64,000 bases of DNA from Rotaria sp. Silwood1 (Eukaryota > Rotifera > Eurotatoria > Philodinida > Philodinidae): assembly GCA_905250075.1 (NCBI GenBank), contig CAJNOP010000040.1:1440807-1504806 (forward strand), given 5' to 3'. Below, piece after piece: positions 54,001-64,000 of this stretch. The notes below the pieces were generated by a model. That model did not search any database, was not told where the DNA came from, and saw nothing but the letters and a program-made list of their open reading frames with translations. The translations under genes and the position numbers were made by a program. Each line of letters opens with the position of its first letter. Position 1 is the first letter of the stretch.

Positions 54001-57000
54001 GTTTGACAATAGTGTCAAAGAAATCAAATTCTATGTTTGAATAAAGCATATTCGCTCAAAAATGAGCAGTGTGAGTAAACTGTTTATCAAAAACTCACAC
54101 TGGATCGATGTTCACTGATTTACCTAACATATTCATACAGTATGAACATATCAATGCTTCAATGAACATCGATTCAGTGTACTCCATAGACTCACTATTG
54201 GTAAATCACTGTAAGTGTTTTCGGTAAAAACTGTCAAACTTAAACATGTAGTTCTATAATTTTGACCAAAATTGTATTAGAAAAAAAAGCTACAAACCTT
54301 ATACATATTTTTTTTTCGATCAATAATTGTCATTGTTTTATGTCGTGTCCATCTTCCAACATCACCTGTATGTAACCAACCTTGATCATCAATAACTTCA
54401 CGTGTTTTAGCTTCATCTTTTAAATAGCCACTAAATACAGCTTTACTTCTTATACATATTTCTCCAACACCATTTTCAGCATAATAATCTTTTTCTGGTA
54501 CATCAACTAATTTAATATGATTAAATATAGTTGGAATACCTGTTTCACCTGATTCCATATCATGTAATGTTTGCCAACAACCAATAACACATTCTGTTTG
54601 TCCATATGCTTCAATAAGAAAACAAGAAAATGCTGCACGAGCAAATTGACAAACTTCAGCTGAAAGTGGTGCACTTGATGAAACAACACGTCGAATTTGT
54701 CCACCAAATTGTCGACGAATTTTATCAAATAAAATTTTATCCCATATTGTATTTTGTGAAAAATCTCCACGTCTTATTAATGCTAATTTATTATAAATAG
54801 CTAAACGAAATAAAATTCGACCAAGTAAACCTTTTTTAAGAATTTCTGATCGAACTTTATCATATAATCTATTGAGTAAACGTGGCACGATTGAAAGTAA
54901 TGTTGGACGAAAATCACGAAAATCATCTAATAATTTATCAACTTTACCTTGCCAAAATCCAACTTCTCCACCTATATAAAAATAAAATCTATTTAAAAAA
55001 AATTTTTCTTGATATATTAAACAAATCTTACCTAAATAAGTTATTGCAACAACTGTTCCACAACCAAACATATGTGCCATTGGTAAAAAATTTAATGCAC
55101 GAGGAACTTCATTGATTGCTAATGATTCTAAATCGATAGCTGCAGCACAACCAAACATTGCAGTAATAAAATTTTCATGTGTAATTATACAACCTATCAA
55201 GTTTTTAAATATTTAATTTAATGTAAGAGATTTTTTTTTTTTTATTATTTCTAATACCTTTTGGTTCTCCTGTACTTCCACTTGTATACATAATTAGAGC
55301 AGTATCATTGACATTTGGTGGTACAAAATCAATTAAATTATTTCGACCTATTTCTCTTAATTTATCATATGTTAAAAGTTTAAGATTTTTTTCTTCGGCT
55401 GCTTTCAATAATTCTGATGTTGGTTCAATAAATGTAATTATTATTTTTAATGCTAATGTATCATCTTTCCATTCAATTAAATTATGTACACGTGTTAATT
55501 CATCAGCAAATATTAATTTAACTTCAGCATGTCTTATTATATATCGAACACCGTCTTGACCAAGTGAATCATATATACCAATGGGTACTAATGAAAATGG
55601 CCAACAGGAATATAAAGTTAATGCATAATTAACTGAAGCTGAACCATATATACCAATGAATGTTTTATTTGATATTTTAAGACCAAGACTAGCTATGCCA
55701 CTACCAGTTTCTTGCATTATTTGAAGCACATCTCTGTAAAACAAAAAAAAAAACAATATTTCTATTTATTTATCTATTTAAAATAGGACATAAATAAGGA
55801 AAGATTTGTCGTTATTTTCAAATATAACACTATTTTAATTAGAGAAAGATGGAGAATTAAAAATTCTACTAAATAATGTTATTGGTATTTGGGTGAGCAT
55901 GTTTTGGTCGTATCAGACTGATGATAACTCTAATTCACTAATTGTTACCTAATACCGAGCATAGCGAGAGCATTTTTATTACTTGTTGTTATCATTGATT
56001 ATCTATTATTGATCAATACCTAGAATGCAGTTTGCATCATTTTGATAAACAATAATATGTGGGACTAAATGTTTTCTGTTTCAATGTAGATTTAGAAAAG
56101 AACTTCTCAGAATATATACGTTTCATATCTAATTAACAAGTTCTCCATTACTCATTCTTTGATTTATTTAGTTGACCATTGGGACTTTTTGAGTCATGTT
56201 TTTTTAAATAATGCTCTAATTGATATGATTTATAGAATTATTTGCTTAAAAACATAGAATTTTTAACTATAATGTATAGTTCGGGTTAGGAAAATGTTTT
56301 CTCGTAATTGTAGCCTCGATTTCAACACCTTATTTTATCCATGTTCTCGGTTCGTGCATCTCTTGTTGTACGAAATGAGTTAATATATATATAACCTCTG
56401 TTGCAAAAGTCTTTGCACAAAATGTTCGTTCACTATTTGACCACTTGAAAACAACTAGTAAAGACCAAAAGTAGTTAGTTGGAATCAGAATTTTGTGCTC
56501 TATCAGAATATATACTTGGAATTTTTTTCTAACCTAAGGTTGATTCACTCTGAGCAAATACTTGAATTAGCCGAAAATTTAGTTTGTACAGAATCCTATT
56601 TCTGGCAATTTTGTATTTTGGTTAAAGCTTAGTTAATTGAACAAATGAAACGTCTGTTCATATGGCAGTTTGTAGAGAAAAATTTTCTGTGCAAAACCCA
56701 TATCCACTCATCTTTTTATAAATCGTCAAATTGGCTCGAAATCGGCTACATTCGAACAGGTGGATTTCCAAAAATCGATTTTTTGACAAAAACTGTTTTA
56801 CGTTGAAAGTAGCACCTAGGAAAACATCTGTAACTTTTGATAGTTTTTAGTTCTATTCTATTATAATACCCAGTTTTGTACAGAATTGAATGCTCTACAA
56901 AAACGCCTAATTAAAACCGCGCTTAAGTATAGTCTGGAAAAGTAGCGGATTGCAAAAAAAAACGTATTTTGCTTTGTACGGATAATTATTTCGGTCCCTT

Positions 57001-57547
57001 CAAACATTTGCTTGCAGTGAACCATCCTTAAGTTAGAAAAAAATTCGAAGTATATATTCTGATAGAGCACAAAACTCTGATTCCAACTAACTACTTTTGG
57101 TCTTCACTAGTTGTTTTCAAGTGGTCAAAAAGTGAACGAATATTTTGTGCAAAGACTTTTGCAACAGAGGTTATATTATAGTGTAATACTTTTCAAGGAC
57201 ATTCAATGTAAATAAAATTTTAAAGATTTTTCTTACTTATACGTATAAGATTGAAATGGTTCATCGGATGATTTTCTATATGAAAATTGTGGTCGATTAC
57301 CACCTGCTTGTAAACCATGTTGAATAACATCATATAATGTTTGTACACCAATTGAACTAAAATCTTTTAATTTATCAGTACAATCTGGATGAGCATAAAT
57401 ATGTTCTACTGGATCAATTTCAACAGCGCCTTTGCGTTTAACTGGTTTTTTAAAAATAATTTTTAAAATTTTTGTATAAGAATTGATTAACAAACTAATG
57501 AATATAACCAAACCGCTTATAATAGCTGTAACTATGCATGACGCCAT
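51054..57547 (-). CDS. Long-chain fatty-acid–CoA ligase, ACSL1/5/6 type
   Basis: Five exons (57237-57547, 55258-55733, 55032-55193, 54298-54971, 51054-51455) join in phase to 674 aa, near the usual ACSL length of about 700. The enzyme activates fatty acids through an acyl-AMP intermediate to acyl-CoA. An N-terminal membrane helix (VTAIISGLVIFISLLINS) matches the family's ER/mitochondrial anchor. Motifs: ALIMYTSGSTGEPKG (ATP/AMP loop), FLPMAHMFGCG, SSSAPLSAEVCQF, EAYGQTECVIGCW, QGWLHTGDVGRW, and DRKKNMYKLSQGEYIAPEKI, which places it in the ACSL1/5/6 rather than the ACSL3/4 branch. An in-frame ATG at 57586 would add 13 residues. I prefer 57547 because a TATATA run lies just upstream of the earlier ATG. 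Introns 1 (1.5 kb) and 4 (2.84 kb) are inflated by inverted-repeat elements. Confidence 0.92.
51795..53100. mobile_element. Foldback (long inverted repeat) element in ACSL intron 4
   Basis: The outer arms 51801-51878 and 53018-53096 pair (GGAAAACTCGTA, TTGTGCATATAG, allowing for strand). They continue inward as 52062-52280 pairing with 52795-53018 (GAAGTGGCTATGTG, TAGGTATTATCAA, AAAGTTAATTCAA). The left arm has an extra block of about 180 bp (51880-52060) absent from the right. The loop of about 500 bp has no coding capacity. No clear target duplication is visible. The architecture is like the element at 4.5-6.2 kb, but the sequence is different. Confidence 0.75.
54094..54183. repeat. Short inverted repeat in ACSL intron 4
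   Basis: Arms of about 21 bp, 54094-54114 and 54163-54183 (ACTGGATCGATGTTCA against TGAACATCGATTCAGT). Flanking sequence repeats CACTG/TTTACC words. Possibly one end of a small MITE. Confidence 0.55.
56394..57171. mobile_element. Non-autonomous TIR element in ACSL intron 1
   Basis: A 778-bp element whose ends are inverted copies of about 140-150 bp beginning ACCTCTGTTGCAAAAGTCTT. The ends are flanked by TATA-rich DNA, compatible with a TA target duplication as in Tc1/mariner-like elements, although the AT run makes the exact border ambiguous. The interior has no transposase frame. Its termini differ from those of the MITE at 6.4 kb, so it is a second family. Confidence 0.8.
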
Positions 57548-58873
57548 ACGTACTATTATAAACAAAGAACAATAGTTAATACACATACATATATAAAATT
57601 ATGTATATTTATAAAAATTTAAATGTTTTACAGGTCACCTGATAATAATTAACACTTGGGACACTTCTATGTTCTCAAATCTTGTTATTACTATTGTTAG
57701 AATAAATAGGAAAAGTACTTTTTCATATATGCTAAAGTACATTAGATAAATAACGAATTTAAAAGGTAAGTGATGCATTTTTCTTTTTCCCTCTGTTACC
57801 TACGTGCTATTCGATGTCATCTGCTTAATTTTCTTCTTTTACAAAAGACGCACTACAACTGATTATTTATATTAGTAATAGACTTACAACACAATATTTT
57901 ATCATATACAGATTTATATTAAACATTAAATAAAACATAGATTCTTACATTCTTGTTTCCTTTTTCAATATTATAATAATATCTAAAAAAAAAAGTGTTT
58001 TCTCTTCTTTTAATTTGTAAAATTTAGAGAAAAAAAGTGAAAAGCAAACTATAAGTACAACTCTTTCCTTGTCAACAGCATGACTCATTTCTTCGCGTAA
58101 GAATATTTGTAGACTTCTATCACTTATCCAATATTTGCTAATGTAATAGAAGTAAAAAAAGAAAGCGGAAAAAACTCTTCTTTTAAAATTGCTACGTCAT
58201 ATATTTCAAATAATTCGTTGTACTCTTATGCAATGAAAAAAGGTTATTTTAAATAATAAAAAAAGAAGAAATGAATAATGTGAATCATAACGACGACGTG
58301 TCACCATGGAATTGATTAGTATAACAAAAAAGAAAAAAAAAAACATATTTGTTCGGAACTGATTATTGTTCAATATCTTTAAAGAAACTTAATTATAGAA
58401 ATGAAAAAACTTAATAGATATTCTTTCATTGTCATTGTTAACTATTGGTCCAAGGAAACAATGTTAGAACTAGAAGAATAACAAAAAGAAAAAGAAAGAA
58501 AGAATTACTAAGAAAGTCAATGTATGCGTGACAATACTGATTACTATGGTATTTCTTTTTTTTTTTTTTTCTAATGATAGAAGCACAACTGAACAAAATA
58601 CTCATGAGATATATTCAAATCTAATACTTAAGTTCAAGGTAACATGGTTATTTATTTTATCACACAATATTGTTTCTCTATGAATGTATTTTATATATAT
58701 CTAACTCCAATAATCAATAAAATTACGTCGTTTAACTCTTTTCAAATTATATTTCTCAAAATTGATTAGTAAGCAAAAGCAAAAAAAAAACGTTCAAAGT
58801 TTTAATATTATTGCTTCTGTTGTACTAGCTGATCTATTTTTTAATTGAATAAACTTTTCTTCGTCTTTTTCTC
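57548..58873. other. Intergenic, upstream of ACSL; no gene seen
   Basis: AT-rich, purine-rich in places (58.3-58.5 kb). It must contain the ACSL promoter. A TATATATG-like run lies at about 57590-57600 on the minus strand. No other feature is supported. Confidence 0.5.
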
Positions 58874-59348
58874 TTAACCAGCTCTATGATTTTCTTGAAA
58901 TCGACGTCGTTGCATTTCAAACCATTGTAAATAAGCTGTATTCTGAATTAGAGGTATACCTGGAAACATGTTCGGATGTATAATATCTAAAGTAAATATT
59001 CATTTATTTAATGTCTTTTTTTATACTGGTATGCTAAACATGAGACAACTTACAGAATAAATAGGCATAGATAAGGGAAAATATGGTGATAATAACATTG
59101 AGTAATATCAAATAATACTCATCGTCAGTTAAATTAGGTAAAAGATAACGTAAAGGTAACGAAAACAAGTTAAATACATTAAGTATATATTCACTTATGG
59201 AATAAGCATATAAAGTTACAATTGGAATATATTTTTCTATAATAGTTAATATAAAATAAATTACAAAAATTAATAAAATAAATATTAGATATGTCATAAA
59301 TGCAATAAAAAAATATTGTCGAATATGTTTCGACAATCGTATCATCAT
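58874..59348 (-). CDS. Small multi-pass membrane protein, family unknown
   Basis: Two exons (59054-59348 and 58874-58986) join in phase across a 67-bp intron to 135 aa. The N-terminus MMIRLSKHIRQ is basic. Hydrophobic helices follow at about residues 12-38 (FFIAFMTYLIFILLIFVIYF) and 75-100 (YYLILLNVIITIFSLIYAYL), with an amphipathic stretch between them. The C-terminus is soluble and basic (QWFEMQRRRFQENHRAG). An in-frame ATG at 59387 would add 13 mostly aromatic residues. The in-frame splice, plus a non-repetitive tail that appears only after splicing, argues for a real gene. I recognise no family. It could be a subunit of a membrane complex. Confidence 0.62.
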
Positions 59349-62104
59349 AAAGTTAAAATCACAAAAAAAAAACAAATAACCATACACAATTAGTTAAATA
59401 AACAAAACCTAGATCGAAATAAAGAAAAAACTAACAAAAAGAAATAGTCAAGGCAACCAATTTATTAAAGTAGATCAATCAATATAGCTAAATTTTCATA
59501 TACTATCCTGAATAAAAATAACTGTACCTTATGCAGTATTCATATTTTTAATTACATTGAGTAGATGTTTTGAGGTAGATGCGTATGATGATAAATTGTA
59601 ATCGCAAGCAACAACTCACTCTTCATCTATTGATATGTACTGAAATTACGATTCATATATTTTCTCAATTATGTGAAATTTTGGCAGTTGAATTTTTGTC
59701 AGTTAGTGCGATTTCCGTCGATATCTCAACAACAGAAAAAAAACTTATCGAAGTTCCAGTTTACTAATAAGAAATAGTGAAATGAAGAGAATATATCAGT
59801 GAAGCTCTATGATTTTAACAATTTGTCTAATTTTCCGCCGAAATTTTGACTATCCTTTTATTATCAAAAGTTCAACGGAAATTGAACAAAGTGTCACAAT
59901 TAAGGTAGTGAAATTCCGGTCGAAATTCTTTCTTATGTAAGTAAATATATTCAGCGGAAATATACATTGAGAAAGAAAATTTTTTCTTTGTCTGCCATTT
60001 TGTTATTCCACGAGCTACTACTGCGTTCTTTTCCTAGTGTTAACAGCAGTCCCACATGCGTACTTTATCATCAGCAAAGTCCTTGACACATAATCAAAAT
60101 CTTTGCACTTAATACGTCCTGAGATACTGAACAATTGTTATAGCACTAATTTGACTTCATTCAATGCTGCTTCTATAAAACTTATAGAATATACTCGTTG
60201 CTTCATAGAAATTTTCTAATATAAACAATCAAAATCATCATGAAAAATACTTATCTTATTAAAAATTAGTATTCGTTCTTCAATACACATGCTTTATGAG
60301 AAGCTTATATATCAGTTGTGTTGATGTGAATTCTAACAAAATTCAACATAGAAATAGCGACAATATTGATCTTTCAAATGACGAATCGAATGAAAATGTT
60401 TATGACAAGTATTGACATAAAGTGATCATACAAGAATAGTGATGTCTAAGTCATAACTCTAGTATATCAAAATCAATAGTTACGTTGATGCGAGACTGTA
60501 GAAGACTTAAGTCTCAGAAAGGTTGATCTAGTTTTAAAAACTTTTACTTCTTTGCAACACTATAAAGAAAAAATTCGAGAAGAAAACAGTGAAGACTTTA
60601 GGCATGAAGTACACTGTGTGATCCTCGAAGAAAACTAAAGATTTTGAATTATTTATATATATCAACATACAGATGAACAGTTTCTCTCTCTTTCTACTCT
60701 ACTGAAAAGTCCCTTAGGATAAATTATAATATACCTTGTATGCAATATTATTCTTGTTATTACGTACTATTTATTCTGAGTATGACATATATGTGGCGCA
60801 GTTCTTCTCGTCATTGATGATTGGACTAATACTACATCTCTCTACACCATCCAAACCAATATAAACCATGCAACTTATTTGTTTGATTATTTGTTAATAT
60901 CATGGTCGTTTCTTGCCTCACATTTATACTACAAATATATCTTTGATCATTTATTCTGAAAGCTTTAATCGTATAGAATAAGAATTCATTGACAAGAGAT
61001 ACAAATATTCATGTAGTTTTCTTTGCTGAATTTTGTTATTTTTAAGTGACACTAAATTCTGACAATTAGATTTTTTTTCGAATTTTAGTCACACATTTTG
61101 GATAAACTCGTTCACAAAGATTCCTCTATCTAATAGATATTTCTCAACAAACTTTTTAAAAATGTCAAATAATCAAAGATATATTTATAGGATAAATATA
61201 GAACCAAAAGACAAGGATTAAAAAAAATGCGTATATCATTCATAATGACCTTGAAAATATGAAAATAGATCTTATTTTTAATAATACATTTGGATGACAG
61301 TTTTAATTACATAAACGATCCGACAGACTTATATCTTACACACGGATACACGCACAAAAATATCCGATTCTCTATCTCACAACATTATAAATAGACTTTC
61401 ATATGAAAGATACATTGGAATATGCCTCAATGTTCCAGAATAACATGAAATCCTTGAAAATCTAGCATTTTCTAAGATTATAGTCCTCTTTTCTCGATTG
61501 GACTAAGAATGCACCAATTCCTTATTTTACATGCAAACAATTGCGTATGTTCGTTATATAATACTACTGATTCCGACTAATTCTTCACAAGAAACATAGT
61601 CTTCTTTGTCGTTCTCTCTAATGTTATTATCGTATTTCATCCAATACAATAATAGAATTAGAGAGAGCGTTCAAAGCGGACAAAATTCCATTCGAAGAAT
61701 TAATAGTTTGGATAACCACAAATACGCAAACTTTTATGTAAAAAAAAAAATAATCAAGAATTTATGCATCTCTTGATCGAGTCAAAAACAAGTGTAACAT
61801 TATCAAATCTATATAAATTAAACTTTAATAGACAACATCAAAAGCTTAGAACGAATACCATTCATTTTTCTATATAAATATATATTTAGTCTCATCGTTA
61901 AAAATACAAAACTATTTACATGTTAAAAAATAAAACGAAAAAATGAAGAATATAATCTTCAATAATGTCTGTCAGTTCATAGATTGAACTTGCTTAGTAT
62001 CGATGTTTATAATCATAAATCAACGACAGACTAGAAAAAGAAAGTAACAAAGAAAAGAGTTTGCTATGATAGACATAAAATAAAAATTATTGTTGTTATT
62101 TATT
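59349..62104. other. 2.7-kb intergenic region; no gene seen
   Basis: AT-rich DNA with many short, degenerate frames. The frame at 59579-59767 on the plus strand has no domain or splice partner. No tRNA-like cloverleaf, coding relic or strong inverted repeat was noticed. Confidence 0.45.
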
Positions 62105-62434
62105 TTAATATATATTAATTTGTTCAAGTGCTTTAACAGCTTCCACAGGTAAATCTTGACCAAGTTCTTTATAAAGTGATTGTAGCACTTGTAATTCTTT
62201 CATTAATGAATCAACACGTTCATTTAATGTACGATTTTCTTCAGCCAATTTATTCATACGAGTTTCTGTTTCTTTTTGTTTTTGTTTTGCTTTCAATCGA
62301 CTATTTTTTACTGATTCATTATTTTTTAAACGTTGATGATGATATTCATCCGAATATTTAACAACTTTTTTATTACCAAATCTTGCTAATTTACATTTGG
62401 ACATATCATCTTTTTTTATTTCACTTGAACTCAT
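62105..62434 (-). CDS. C/EBP-like bZIP transcription factor, short tandem copy
   Basis: Intronless, 109 aa. The basic region YHHQRLKNNESVKNSRLKAK has the spacing of the C/EBP DNA-contact helix, in which family members have RERNNIAVRKSRDKAK. It leads straight into a leucine zipper with leucines every seventh residue (LAEENRTLNERVDSLMKEL and on to LQSLYKEL). There is almost no N-terminal activation domain, only about 25 residues. This resembles the compact C/EBP-gamma type, which acts mainly as a dimer partner. The conserved KLARFGNK block before the basic region is shared with the neighbouring copy. It should bind DNA as a homo- or heterodimer in the nucleus. Confidence 0.85.
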   Translation of the reverse strand: MSSSEIKKDDMSKCKLARFGNKKVVKYSDEYHHQRLKNNESVKNSRLKAKQKQKETETRMNKLAEENRTLNERVDSLMKELQVLQSLYKELGQDLPVEAVKALEQINIY

Positions 62435-63506
62435 ATTATTGGACGATGGAATATATACGAAGAAGAATATTTATTTCATGTCAAAAAAAAGAAGAAAACA
62501 ACAAGAAAAATAAAATTCTATTGAATGAGTAATTTATCCAATCAACATGTGTTCTATTGCTCGAATCTGACATCTACAGATGACTCGCACAATCAATGAA
62601 AAACACTTTTTTTTGACATTTTAATTGAACTTCTAAGAACTTTAATTAAATTTTACGTTTTTTAATACTGTAGTAGTCGTTGGTTTGAGAAAAAACGATT
62701 GTCGCTTTAATAGACTTTCCATACTAGTTTCATAATTTCGTTCAAGTATATTTGATATTAGCTATTGCTTTACTGAATGGTATGATAACATTAAAGATTG
62801 TGTTCTCTAGTATAAAAGAAAGTGTTTCATCTTTTGATATTATACAGTGTCAAAAGATAAGACACTTTTGTAATCGTAGGACATAGTACCTTCAATGTTC
62901 CCACATATTAACTGTAAAGCATCTGTTAAACAAATATCCATTTCAACAATAATAAAAAAAACAACAACGTCATTTTGTATACGATGAGTATGATTCATTT
63001 TCTTGAATAAACGAACATGAAATGATTACTGATTCACTGAATATGCATATGAATGTGATGCATTCGTTTTTTCCACTAGTTATATTTGTCTTTAACATAT
63101 ATGAATAATCATTTTCACTTGAACTTTTAATTGAAAAAACAAAACAAACAATTTAATATTATGCATAAATATTAAAGTAGTTTTATTTTATTCGTACACT
63201 TTATTAGTTATGTTTAAAATAAACGTATGAAAAGAACAATCAAGCGATAAAATACAATTTAATTTCAAATTAACTTCTCAGCTCACTTTCTCTCTTTAAC
63301 AATAAAAACTTTTTTTAGCAACATGCTGGTAGCACGTTAAATTATACATATATATAAATGTATATATTTGTAATTCATGATTATTTTTTTTAAATCAAGA
63401 AAACTATTTCTAAGCCATATTGCATTCACTTTTTTTAAAAAAAAAAAGCTAGAAAAAGACAATTGAACACCATTGATTAATCCAATAATTTAGTATTAGT
63501 CATCGT
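62435..63506. other. Spacer between the tandem bZIP genes
   Basis: About 1.07 kb of AT-rich DNA. It contains the promoter of the shorter bZIP gene and the 3' end of the longer one. No supported gene or repeat. Confidence 0.5.
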
Positions 63507-63992
63507 TCAAGGTGCAATAATTCGTTCCAATGGTCGACCACTTTCCATTGTTGAGTCTTGTTTAAGTCCTTTGTAGAGTGATCGTAATACTTGTAATTCT
63601 TGCATTAATAAATCTACACGATCATTTAACAAACGATTTTCATCTGTTAATTTATTCATTTGTACTTCAGTTGTTTTTTGTTTTTCTTTGGCTTTCATTC
63701 GACTTTTCTTCACAGCTTCATTATTTTTTACACGTCGACTATGATATTCATCTGAGTATTTAATCACTTGTTTGTTTCCAAAACGTGCTAATTTGCCAGC
63801 AGGACCACCACTTTTTCTTGTTTTACGTTGAGTAGTATCATCATGTTCGCTGCAATCAGATTGTTGCGAACTAACTGAAGAAATTGTTGTTTCGTCATGT
63901 GTTGAATCAAATTGTAATGATGAAGATAATTCATGTTCAGAATAATGTTCGGGTTGTTCCATAGGAACATCAGTAAGTGTTTGAATCGTCAT
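63507..63992 (-). CDS. C/EBP-like bZIP transcription factor, longer tandem copy
   Basis: Intronless, 161 aa, with the start at 63992, eight bases from the window edge. The first 70 residues are acidic and Ser/Thr-rich (for example SVSSQQSDCSEHDDTT), a plausible activation or phosphorylation region. KLARFGNKQVIKYSDEYH follows, then the basic region RRVKNNEAVKKSRMKAK and a leucine zipper (LTDENRLLNDRVDLLMQEL). It is clearly paralogous to the gene at 62.1 kb over the last 95 residues. The two probably heterodimerise, and the shorter copy may restrain the longer one. That role is inference. Confidence 0.87.
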   Translation of the reverse strand: MTIQTLTDVPMEQPEHYSEHELSSSLQFDSTHDETTISSVSSQQSDCSEHDDTTQRKTRKSGGPAGKLARFGNKQVIKYSDEYHSRRVKNNEAVKKSRMKAKEKQKTTEVQMNKLTDENRLLNDRVDLLMQELQVLRSLYKGLKQDSTMESGRPLERIIAP

Positions 63993-64000
63993 TGTAGGGT

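Noticed and set aside
54882-55559. Plus-strand frames opposite the ACSL exons
   Set aside because: They are antisense to exons whose minus-strand product is clearly acyl-CoA synthetase.

Overview
The window is nuclear DNA from an invertebrate animal. It is AT-rich, and its genes are cut by many short GT-AG introns, mostly 50-70 bp, with poly-T tracts before the acceptor. The products are typical metazoan proteins: API5, ZNRF-type E3 ligase, C/EBP-like bZIP, and MUC4/mesh-like NIDO-AMOP-VWD proteins. The style resembles a rotifer or a similar small lophotrochozoan, but no marker in the window fixes the taxon. All gene models below were spliced by hand from GT-AG sites, reading-frame phase and family resemblance. 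There is no transcript evidence.

Layout. (1) 1-7.6 kb, minus strand: a secreted mucin/TSP1/NIDO/AMOP/VWD gene whose 3' end lies at or beyond the left edge. Its large second intron carries a 1.7-kb nested foldback element and a Tc1/mariner-type MITE. (2) 7.6-13.6 kb: intergenic DNA with a 100-N gap flanked by a perfect 47-bp inverted repeat, plus a decayed plus-strand coding relic. (3) 13.6-28.3 kb, minus strand: a larger paralogue with a Ser/Thr mucin exon of more than 4 kb (interrupted by a 961-N gap), a TSP1-like module, NIDO, AMOP, VWD, several EGF-like modules, a possible SEA-like stretch, a transmembrane helix and a cytoplasmic tail. This is MUC4-like architecture. (4) 30.4-34.4 kb, plus: API5. 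(5) 36.5-37.8 kb, minus: TLCD1/2-like membrane protein. (6) 38.7-40.2 kb, minus: ZNRF1/2-like RING E3 ligase. (7) 40.6-42.2 kb, plus: membrane-anchored alpha/beta-hydrolase. (8) 42.5-46.3 kb, plus: glycerol kinase with a predicted 5-nt microexon and a C-terminal membrane anchor. (9) 48.4-49.6 kb, plus: a 127-aa secreted, dibasic-rich peptide of unknown family. (10) 51.1-57.5 kb, minus: ACSL1/5/6-type long-chain acyl-CoA synthetase, its introns swollen by inverted-repeat elements. (11) 58.9-59.3 kb, minus: a small unknown multi-pass membrane protein. (12) 62.1-64.0 kb, minus: two tandem intronless C/EBP-like bZIP genes.

The genes do not form one pathway. Glycerol kinase and the acyl-CoA synthetase both feed glycerolipid synthesis, and the TLCD-like protein is plausibly a membrane-lipid factor, but they are probably just neighbours. 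The two mucin genes are clear paralogues, as are the two bZIP genes, so local duplication is the main organising signal. The other signal is repeated foldback or MITE insertion into introns. I did not find a proven new biological system. The best leads are the nested foldback element, the dibasic secreted peptide, the glycerol-kinase microexon, and the divergence of the two mucin paralogues into a secreted and a membrane-bound form.
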